Source: Cryptomeria japonica (lineage: Eukaryota; Streptophyta; Pinopsida; Cupressales; Cupressaceae). Taken from it: DNA of 64,000 nucleotides. Location: contig NC_081415.1 in assembly GCF_030272615.1 (NCBI RefSeq), positions 628,161,240 through 628,225,239 on the forward strand. Reading direction: 5' to 3'. The translations under genes were made by a program, and so were the position numbers. This document shows positions 55,576-64,000 of the stretch, piece after piece (within the stretch, counting starts at the first letter, position 1; each line of letters begins with the position of its first letter). The notes under the pieces were generated by a model, which saw only the letters and a list, made by a program, of their open reading frames with translations, ran no database searches and was not told the origin of the DNA.

Positions 55576-55971
55576 ATGTGGAAGGTAATGGGATGTCTTG
55601 TCTCTAGTTTAAAGGTTGTCTGCCTTCTTTGATTGGTTAGGTTCATCCTCTTTTTCACTTTATGGATGACTTTGTATGTGCCTTTTATCTGATGTAGAAA
55701 CCATATTTCTATTTTAAGTATCAGTCATTTATAGTGCCATTTATAGGGTGAGGATGTGGTTGTTCATGATATTTTCAAGGGTGGCGACATGTGTGTGTTT
55801 TTGAACATTTTTTGTTTTCGGTCCTTCATAGGTTGTGGCATGCTTGTAACTCTTTAAATGTGTAGTACATTCCTGGGCTATTATTATTTGTTAAAGTTTT
55901 GGTACTGCATCGCTAGCCGCCTTGTGTGAGTTTTCGGCCATGGCAGATTTTTTTTATGCGATAATCATTGT
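55576..55971 (+). other. LINE-C 3' region, non-coding part
   Basis: T-rich, no frame. Lies between the tandem duplication and the possible ORF3. Confidence 0.5.
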
Positions 55972-56886
55972 TTGGGGGTGGCATCCTCTCCTTCTAGATT
56001 TCCATTTATGGTTGTCAGTTTCAGGGTTGTTAACCCATCTGAAATGGTTAAATCAAGGAAGTTCATAATGGATATTTTGTATTGTTGTTCTCATCATTAT
56101 GGGAAGTTAAGGGCGGTTTTCTCATTTATATTTTCATGTGTTATCTTGTGTTGTTGCGAATTAAGCAGCATTTTACGTTTTATGCTTCTGTGGTTTTTAT
56201 TGGAGCTCTTCCTCCTACAAATGTCATCTTCTCTGACCACTGGGACATACAGAGTGTTTCTAGAAGCTGGGATATCGGAGGAAGAGAATATGGACAATTC
56301 TGTCAAGCTTGGTAAGGTCTTTAATTTGTTTTCTCATGTGGTGGATTTTGAATTCCGCAGACTTCTGAGGTGTCGATGGTTGGAAAATTTCCCTCATATT
56401 TCTTATGTTGAGCTTCTATATCGATCTGTTACAATTTGTTATGATGTTTTACTCGATGATGATTTGGTCTGCCTCTTGGTTTCCACATTCATTTTTTCGA
56501 TAGTATGTAATTAGGACTTGGTTTCTTCTACATTGGTTGATTATTGTTTTGATGTGGGGTCCTTTTATTATGGTGGGTTTCTTCCTCGCCATGAGCTCAT
56601 GGTTAATGGTTGGTCTGGTCAATTATTACATGAATTAAGAAGGGGATTGATATGTGATTCCATGGAAGACACACGGGCTTCTATGGATTTTTTGTTGTAT
56701 CTGGCTCCTGATCAGTATGTGGATAAAGGTTGGGTCATTTTTGAGGCCTTGCACTCGTTGATCACTTTGGGATTTTTGTTCTTTGCTCCTGCTTGTTTGG
56801 CTTTTCCTCTCGGGGTTATTCCTCCTTCGGTCTCAGCTCATTATCCTCTCGAGGAGAGCACTAGCTCTTGGTTTTTGGATATCTGA
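55972..56886 (+). pseudogene. Possible third ORF in the LINE-C 3' region
   Basis: Two blocks (55,972-56,514 and 56,518-56,886) lie in one frame with a single TAG at 56,512-56,514 between them. They make about 304 codons. The N-terminal half is Cys/Leu/Phe-rich with a hydrophobic stretch (LRAVFSFIFSCVILCCCELS). The C-terminal half is mixed (GGFLPRHELMVNGWSGQLLH, FLLYLAPDQYVDKGW, then hydrophobic FLFFAPACLAFPLGVI). I recognise no family. It lies 1 kb behind RNase H and before poly(A), so it may be a LINE-encoded extra ORF, a captured sequence or a chance frame in 3' UTR. Confidence 0.35.
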
Positions 56887-57311
56887 CTATTTTTTGGAGT
56901 TGGTGGTATGGTTTTTGTTGATGCAGATTTGGAGGTTCATTAGCTACTGTTATGCTTAAGTGTTTCAATATGGTTTTGGTAGGAACTTCTACATCACTAT
57001 TATCTCCTTAGTGGTCCTTCATGTAATCCTGGTGGCATTTTTGTTCAGCCCTTCATTTGGTGGCAGTCTAGTTTTTTGTAAATGTCCTATGGGACCTTTG
57101 TATAATTGTTACAGGTAGGGGGTTGGGCGATCTGACTGGACAGCAACAAATGATGTAAGGGTAGTGCCTAGTTTTTATTTTTTGAAGGCTATAACCGGAG
57201 GTTTTCTTGTGGGTTCTTTCCTGCCGGTATGCCTTTTTTGAACTCGATGTAAACATTTTTATGAGTAATATATAATTTTAGTGGACTCTCCACTTTTATC
57301 CAAAAAAAAAA

Positions 57312-57329
57312 AGATATTCTTGTAGATAT
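57312..57329. repeat. Target-site duplication of LINE-C, right copy
   Basis: agatattcttgtagatat, directly after the poly(A) tail. Confidence 0.95.
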
Positions 57330-58740
57330 ATTTTTTATAATTAAAAATAAAATTAGTAATATAAATAATTCTTTAATTATAATTTTGAAACTTTTTAAAT
57401 TTTAAAAGTTATTTTAAGCATATAGCCTATTAAAGACTACTTAATGCAGCCTGCAACATGTGAATCAAAACTATATAGAAACACCTCTAAATGGGCTAAA
57501 ATTGTATTATTTTTTGTTATATGCTAAATATTACTATGGAGAGATATATTTATATTTATTTGTTAAATATAATAATCTTATTAGTTTGAATTTTATATTA
57601 TCATGATAAAAATATCAATTAGATATTTTGAAAACAATTTTGAAAAAGTAATAATAAAAAATTCTTTAAAATAACAAAATAGAATGTTGAACATTATTTT
57701 TTAGAATTCATAGAAATTTTATTATAGGAAATAAACATATTATTATTATTTTAATTATTGAATTATTCTATAACCCTTTTCTTTTTTACCAAATTCAAAT
57801 CTAACAAATAGTTTGTAGTTTGTAGATCTATTGGAATAATTCTCTTAGACTTTCCAATGCATTCATACAATTCTTTTAATTATTTAAATAATTGCATGCA
57901 TCATTTTCAAATAAAAAACATGTATTCAACAATTAATTTACAAATTTTAAATAAAAATACAAAAATCTTAATAATCTATTTTAAGATTTCCTTCCAAATA
58001 AAAATGCTTGCAAAATTCCAAATAATCTATTTTAAGCTTCTTCTTCAAGCTTCTTTTCTTTAAGTCCCTTTCCACCTTCAATCTTGATTCCAATCTTCTT
58101 CCAAAAGAAACCTCTATATTCTACCCATATCTCATCAAAATCTTTAGCAAAACTAACTCACAAATTTTAATAAACTAAACTAACTCATCAAAATATCTTA
58201 ACAAAATTTTCTTTCAAACTTCTTCAAAATTAGAACTAATTCATAAAATGAAAACTTAATAACATCTCCCCAAAGAATCATTCGAAGAATACAATATCCT
58301 TTCAATTAAGAGTAATTTTAAACTTGTAAAAATAATTTTACCACTAGTAAGAGTAATTTCTAAATTAGAGAGATTCTCGCATTAATATTTGTAAGAGAAT
58401 TTGTCAAAAATAATATTGTAACTCCCTCATGTATCATTTTCCCAACTTGACTTTATTTCCTCCCAAATTAATTTTTTAACTCCCATGTAATAAAAAATAC
58501 CATGAATAGATATATTCTTGTCATAAAATAAATTTGCAACTTTCCTGTCATAAAATTTACTAAACTTATCTTTATTTCTCTTTTCTAAAAAGATTAATAT
58601 TGGTAACTCACAAAAATTAATTTCAAAATGAATGGAGTCACCCAACTTCATAAATGGGTAAAAAGGACCCTCTAAAAGTCAAAATAATATTTGCATCTAG
58701 ATAAAATTAATTATGGACATGAAAATAAGTTTGCTTTAAA
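57330..58740. other. AT-rich non-coding DNA
   Basis: No gene or element signature. Short repeats of aataatctattttaag occur at 57,970 and 58,020. Same composition as 22,750-24,177. Confidence 0.65.
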
Positions 58741-58845
58741 AGGAGGGGTCTGCAATTTTTCGCGGGTATGGAGGACAGTTGTCGCTTGGGTCTGTGGGCA
58801 GATGTCAATTGGGAGGATCATCCACACACCTCGTACTAGGTTTTC

Positions 58846-60945
58846 ATGAATGGACGTTGGGAGGACAAAGCTTGGCACATTACCAAGGCTGGGCGGAAGG
58901 GTCTGTATCGTCCGGTTTCGCATTACTTCCAGATCTTTTTTCACAAACAAGGTTTTTCCTCTCGACGTCAGTATTCTTCATCGTCTTCCCACCATTTGTA
59001 CACTCAGGGATTGCAACCTCGACAGCAATTTATCTCAAAAACTAAAAGATCTCAACTCTGTGGTGGTTCTTCTGTTCAGGTTATGCATTCGGGAACTTCA
59101 CACTCTGCAAAGAATACGGTAAATTTAAACCCTAAAATTGTTTCTCTAGGGAAGGAAATGATTGTGAATTTGGGAACTAGGGTTTCCATGTTGGGTTCTT
59201 TACATTCGGGGCCTTTACATTCTGCACATTTGAAGAATACGGCAATCTTTAACCCTAAAGTTGTGGAATCGGTAAGCATCCCTCTTGAACCCATTAAATC
59301 TCCTTCTGTTTGGATGCTGATACCTTGCATTGATTTAGTAGACACCCTTGTTGACAAAAAAGTGCATTGCTCGCATTCAAATGTTGTGTTGGGGGAAGTC
59401 TGGGGGGATCAACTAGGATTGTCTAAGCTTTATTTGAAATTGCAAAAACGGTGGAAAAATTTGCATTATTTTCAGTTAATTTCAGCATCGTCTTTTGTTA
59501 TTATCTTTGATTCACCATCGATTTGTGCTGAGGTTTTGGGCTTAGGGCATCATTGGTTTGGAAATCACCTTGTGTCTGTGTCAAAATGGAAGCCTTTCTT
59601 TGTGCATGCTTGCTCGAAAAAAAAGTTTATTCCATTATGGTTTGGTTTACCAAAGATCCCCTTTGAATTTATGGATCCTGATGTTTTGCAACAAATTGGG
59701 AATTCGTTTGGCTCTTATATAACCTCTCGAATGGACCTTTTGGAGGGGGAGGTTCTGGTAAAAATATGTGTTTTGGTTAAAATTGGTTGTGTGTATCCTC
59801 GTATGTGTAATATCAAATCTCAAGAAGGTATCTGGCGTCAGAATATTGAACGGTTGGATAATGAGCTTCTTTCATCCCCTCTTCTTCTAGATGCACCATT
59901 GTTTATGGATTTTAAGAAACATTGTTCCCCGGTGGAATTTGTTTCCAAGACTTTTTCTTCATTGCTTTCGGATCATTTGGGTGTGGATGCATTGAATATA
60001 CCTCAGAATAATCTTGATGTTAGAACTTTCCCAAGGGTTCCTGAGCAGTTAAAAATCTCACATAGCCCCACCCTAGAGGATCCTGAGACTCTGTTCCATA
60101 CTCAAAAATCTGCTAATGAATTAGGCTTGCACCTAAATCCGAATCAGGATAATGTTTTACCTTCAAAAACCAGGCCTTTGGATCCTCCCAAGAAAGATAT
60201 AGGTGTTCCACCCAGTCCTAAGGCTCCAAATGTTGTAACTCCTCAGGATGCGATCCTAATATCTGAAATTCAGAATCTTGTTTCCTCTCCTGCCCATCAG
60301 GGGCACAATGTTGGTAGTATGGAAGCAAATTTGGATTGTCCTATGATGTCAGAAGTGGTTGTGCCTGATATAGAATTGGTTGAACAGGTGAATAATTTGT
60401 TTATTAAATATGCCCCTCGATCTATAGGGGATGTTGTTGATAAAGTTATTGATTCAATTGATACTGATTTAGGTAGGATTCATTCTTCCCTTCCTATTAA
60501 TTTAACATCTAATCCTTTTAAGCTCCTCACTTCTAAGGATTTGGGGCATGTTATGGCAGATGTCTTAGCTTCTCCAAAACCAGGTAAGCCTTTACCAATT
60601 GTTCAAACCTCTTTACTTTTAACTCCACCAATTGGTTCACCCAGATGAGGTAGACCCCCTAAGAAAGCTCAGACTCAAATAGAGATTGATGCTAGGGTAC
60701 AGAAAACTGTGTCCCTCTCTCCTGGCATGGGTCAGGGGAGTAAGGCACTTTCCTTAGGAAGACCTATAATTTCTACCTCGACTCCCTTAAAGGGGAAAAC
60801 AAAAAAGAAGAATCGTTTGCTGACTAGTCCTCCTGTGACTAAATCAGGGGCTATTAAAAGAAATTTGCAGAGTTGTTTTGGTAATAACACCAAAGCTCTG
60901 GTTTTTGAGAAGAGGGGAGCTTCAGCCTCCCCTCGAGGACAATGA
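58846..60945 (+). pseudogene. LINE-D ORF1 with one in-frame stop
   Basis: About 699 codons in one frame, open except for TGA at 60,646-60,648. Residues 150-330 are a DUF4283-like domain (WKPFFVHACSKKKFIPLWFG, LPKIPFEFMDPDVLQQIGN, EGEVLVKICVLVKIG). The Ser/His-rich N-terminus and the long Pro/Ser-rich tail have no domain. No clear CCHC knuckle is visible, unlike LINE-A/B. The stop falls in SPR*GRPPKK, which looks like an AT-hook (R/GRP) with CGA changed to TGA. The final TGA (60,943-60,945) overlaps the ORF2 ATG (60,942-60,944). RNA/DNA-binding protein of the LINE particle. Confidence 0.88.
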
Positions 60946-61870
60946 AGATTATTTCCTGGAATGTTAGGGGCTTAAATGCCCCTAACAAGAACCCCTTGAT
61001 TAAATCCCAAATGGATTTAATTAGGTGTGATTTAATTATGTTGCAAGAGACTAAATTATCTCAGGATTCTGCTAATGTGCTTTTTTCATCTTGGAAAAGG
61101 TGGAATTTTGTTTCTCACCTAGCTACTGGGGCTTCTGGAGGCCTAGTAGTATTGTGGAATGACTTCAATATAGATGTCCAGTTAGTAACTTCGGCTGCAA
61201 ACTGGATGTTGTTTTTGATTCTTAGCAAGGTTTCAAAGGTTAAGGCTTGGTTATTTAATGTTTATGCTCCTTATATAGTTCAGGTGAAATGTAAGTTATG
61301 GGGTGATTTAAAAAAGATTGCTTCTCCATTAGGGCAGGGATCTTTAGTCATATTTGGAGGAGATTTTAATGCAATCATAAATTCTAGTGAAAAGAAAGGA
61401 TGCATTCTTCTGGCTAAGAAAACAATGGTTGATTTTGGGAATTTTATTTTTGACATGGACCTCTTTGATTGTAAGTTTCAAAATGGGGTTTTAACTTGGA
61501 CAAATATGAGGAGAATTTTTTCTCAAATAGCAGAGAGGTTAGACCATTTCTTGCTATCAGTATCGTGGTTACAATCAGATTTTGAGTTTTTTTCCTCTAT
61601 TTTGCCCTTGTCAGGTTCTGATCATTTTCTGATGTCATTAACTATTTTGGAGGACAATCCTAATTTTAAATCTTCTTTTAAATTTGAACCTATGTGGTTC
61701 AGGGACCCCTCATTTTTACCCCTTTTGAGGGTATGGTGGGATTCTGCCCCCTTTTGTCCAGGGTCTCAAATGTTTCAGATTGTTAAAAAATAGTTTTTTG
61801 AAGAAAAATATTAGAGAATGGAATTCTTTACATTTTAAGAATATTTTTCATCAAAAGCAAAGAATTCAAG
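60942..61870 (+). pseudogene. LINE-D ORF2 endonuclease domain
   Basis: The open 283-residue block starts MKIISWNVRGLNAPNKNPLI, then DLIMLQETKLSQ (catalytic Glu), WLFNVYAPYIVQ, VIFGGDFNAIINSSEKKG, LTWTNMRR, RLDHFLLSVSW and SGSDHFLMSL (catalytic Asp-His pair). This is a complete exo/endo phosphatase fold order. The frame ends at TAG 61,791-61,793 after a run of six A, and coding continues in the next frame (KNIFHQKQRIQ) up to the solo LTR. So a frameshift in the homopolymer is the only visible damage here. Confidence 0.92.
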
Positions 61871-63086
61871 TGTAGCGTCCTAAAATTGTGACACTTGCAA
61901 TTTTGACTGCATTTCGGTCTTCACGATGGCGATGCAACACACAACCTGAATGGAGACCCCGAAACTTGCTCACGACACTGAAAACTGCATTCAAGCACCC
62001 TGGCCTGAACCTCCTTGCACCCTACTATCCCGGGAGGTGGGACCAGAGCGCCCAGCGCCCTGGTCCTTCAGGACCAAGGCGCCTAGCGCCCTGGTCCCTG
62101 GGTCCTATTTTGGGCTCGGTCTCCTAAGGGGTCTCGGGTCTTTTTGTTTGCAATTTGGAAATTAACTTTCCTGGTCGGCCTAAGGTCGGGAAAATCAATC
62201 TATCAGCCCTAAATGACAAGTATATAAACTACATTTTTCTCTCTCATTTGGGATAGAGAGGATATATGTGAAAAGCGTGGAAACTATACTCAAGCATTCA
62301 AGCATTCCTTCAAGCAATTGATCATTTCAAGTCTCCATTCAAGGCTAAGTGTTGCATTCAAGTCAAGGATTCAACCATTGAAGAGGAGATCACATACATG
62401 CTACATACAACATACAACATCTAAACCTTCGCACATAAGGATACAAACATCCTTAGAACAAGGTATTAGTACTTGTTTTACAGTCATTTACATTTACAGC
62501 TCTTGCTCATTTCTTGGTTAATTCCAAAATCGGGGTTTGACCTAAAGGCAAACCCCTAATCCCTAACCCCCCAATCGTCTTCGCTTTTCTATGTGTAGGT
62601 TGCAGGTACGCGGCTGAAATTGAAGATCTGGAATCCTTGTGCAGAGACGAACAGATCCCCCTTCGTTTCGCGGATTTTTCGGAGGACCGTGGCGCCGGGC
62701 GCCATCGTCCCGACAACTTTTGCTCAAATTTGCAGGACAGCGCCGTATCGACATTTTACTACTAATTCCAGGTCCGCAGCTTCATACTGTATTCCTATCT
62801 CAGTTTATAAGTGAATCTTTATCACTTTCTATGCATGCTTAGCTTAATTCTTCTATCAACATTCTTTACAAAAGAGGGTAGCCTTGCTGTCTTAACCCTT
62901 GAAACACATTTAGCATCCAATCTTGCATCGCGTGGGATTGGATCTTGTGGGTTTCAACCCCTCTTTTGAATGTAAAGTCTCTCCCCTAAGTGAAAACCAT
63001 CGAATCCTAGCGAACCTCCCTTCTCTCTCCTCGGAGTTGGAAGAGGGGAGAACAACTAGGGTTCGATCGCGATTTTTCGCTTTACA
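61871..63086 (+). mobile_element. Solo LTR, 1,216 bp, TSD tcaag
   Basis: TGTAGCGTCCTAAAATTG...TTTTTCGCTTTACA, flanked by perfect 5-bp duplications tcaag (61,866-61,870 and 63,087-63,091). Removing it and one tcaag restores a continuous LINE-D frame across the junction. TATA-like agtatataaac at 62,218 indicates plus orientation. It has a GC-rich block with hairpin at 62,040-62,110. Family (copia or gypsy) not determined. Confidence 0.95.
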
Positions 63087-64000
63087 TCAAGATATGATTG
63101 GATGTTTAAATACGCATGTGCTTTCTCATGGTATGGCTTCTCATGTGTTTGATGAATTAAAATCCTTAAAATCAAAATTAGAGGAAGTTCTAGTAAGGGA
63201 GGAATCTTATTGGAGACAAAAATCCAGGGAAGTTTGGCTTTCTGATGGGGACAAAAACACAAAGTTTTTTCACTCTTCCACTAAGCTAAAAAGGAGTAGA
63301 AATAGGATTTCTTGCATAGAGGATCCTAATGGGAAGCTGCTTACTGAACCAGAAGACATTGCTTCAAAAGTGGTTAATTTCTTTAAATCATTATTATCTT
63401 CAGAGGGTGGTTGTGGATCGAATAGTTTTCTTTCAGATATTCCCCCTTTAGTGTCCTTGGAAGATAATAAGATGCTGATGTCTCCTTTCTCTTTGGAAGA
63501 GGTTAAATATGCGATTTTTGATATGAATCCTAACAAGGCTCTGGGGCCTGCTGGGTTTACCACTTTATTCTTCCAAAAGTGTTGGGACTTTGTGGGTAAA
63601 GATGTCCTTTTGGCTCTTGAGGAGGCTAGGAGAAATAGGTCAATGTCAAAAGAACTTAATACTACTTTGATTGCCCTTATCCCAAAGAAAGATGTAACTA
63701 AGACCTTTGCTGACTTTCGTCCTATTGCTTTATGCAATACTCTATATAAAATATTTACTAAGGTAATTTCCCTTCGATTAGCAAGACTTCTTCCCAAAAT
63801 CATCTCCTTAGAGTAGGGTGGTTTTGTTCCTGGTAGGGAAACTCTAGAGGGTGCCATTGTGGCGCACGAAGTGCTGCATTCTATCCATTCTCATAAGGTC
63901 CCATCTATGATTCTCAAACTAGATATGATGAAGGCCTATGATAGGGTTGAGTGGGAGGCTTTAGTTTGTGTTCTTCTCAAATTAGGTTTCTTTAAGGCTT
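63087..64000 (+). pseudogene. LINE-D reverse transcriptase, start
   Basis: Open from the junction (DMIGCLNTHVLSHG, KSLKSKLEEVLVREESYWRQ) through DGDKNTKFFHSSTKLKRSRN, FDMNPNKALGPAGFTTLFFQK (usual KAPGPDG reads KALGPAG), LNTTLIALIPKKDV and FRPIALCNTLYKIFTKVISL, to a TAG at 63,814-63,816 where LINE-C has Gln (SLEQGGF). It then continues in the same frame with GGFVPGRETLEGAIVAHEVL and ILKLDMMKAYDRVEWEA to the window end. The catalytic FADD box is outside. Confidence 0.93.

Larger units (their letters stand above)
50877..57311 (+). mobile_element. LINE-C, 5'-truncated, with solo LTR inside
   Basis: 18-bp perfect duplications (50,859-50,876 and 57,312-57,329), poly(A) at 57,302-57,311. It starts in the RT N-terminal region, so ORF1 and endonuclease were never copied. 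This is typical incomplete target-primed synthesis. Without the 813-bp solo LTR (and TSD) it is about 5.6 kb, of which 2.4 kb lie behind RNase H. Same family as LINE-D. Confidence 0.95.
58741..64000 (+). mobile_element. LINE-D, L1-type, cut by window end
   Basis: 5' end approximately at the change from AT-rich DNA to coding sequence near 58,741; its TSD cannot be tested because the 3' end is outside. ORF1, ORF2 endonuclease and RT are the least decayed of the four LINEs. Same family as LINE-C (the segments at 50,877 and 63,190 match: ESYWRQKSREVWLSDGDKN). A 1,216-bp solo LTR lies between endonuclease and RT. Confidence 0.9.

Noticed and set aside
1-64000. tRNA, rRNA or standard host genes
   Set aside because: No cloverleaf-like or rRNA segment and no conserved cellular protein were recognised; the only host-like candidate is the exon-like set at 21,258-22,749.

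Overview
The window is repeat-derived plant nuclear DNA, almost entirely retrotransposon. It holds Ty1/copia and Ty3/gypsy LTR elements, plant L1-type LINEs (DUF4283 ORF1; endonuclease-RT-zinc finger-RNase H ORF2), solo LTRs and AT-rich filler. The size and depth of the nesting, many old decayed copies, abundant long LINEs and no recognisable intact host gene suggest a giant-genome seed plant. A gymnosperm (conifer-like) is my best guess, from style only. No rRNA, tRNA, CRISPR or prokaryotic feature was seen.

Left part (1-20,992): one insertion pile-up. A plus-strand copia element (RNase H at 20,482-20,992) was hit by a minus-strand copia-LTR element (14,562-20,478). That element lacks a polymerase and carries coiled-coil, zinc-knuckle and unrecognised ORFs. 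Its 3' LTR was hit by a minus-strand Athila-like gypsy element (5,577-14,561), whose gag was split by a 3.7-kb non-coding LTR-like insert (about 9,257-12,931) and whose RNase H was split by a second gypsy element (1,947-5,576). The second gypsy RT is in turn broken by a plus-strand copia LTR (about 661-1,946).

Middle (20,993-24,177): a 509-bp tandem duplication carrying exon-like segments, with a solo LTR inserted exactly at the unit junction (TSD gttat), then AT-rich DNA without genes.

24,178-43,296: LINE-A (minus, 6.3 kb, 16-bp TSD). Its ORF1 is interrupted by a young complete LTR element (29,650-42,441, 12.8 kb, TSD aaagt, LTRs differing at 3 of 812 sites). This Tat-like element keeps gag-protease and the integrase C-terminal tail but lacks RT, RNase H and the integrase core. 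It carries an antisense plant-mobile-domain (PMD) gene and two separate hairpin arrays.

43,612-64,000: LINE-B (plus, 6.2 kb, same family as A, head-to-head with it); a small retroposed segment (50,027-50,794); LINE-C (plus, 5'-truncated, 18-bp TSD, with an 813-bp solo LTR, a 3' tandem repeat and a possible third ORF); AT-rich DNA; and LINE-D (plus, same family as C, largely open ORF1 and ORF2, split by a 1,216-bp solo LTR and cut by the window end). LINE-B and LINE-D join ORF1 and ORF2 by an ATGA stop/start overlap. The AT-rich gaps between the LINEs appear to be one ancestral locus that insertions have pulled apart.
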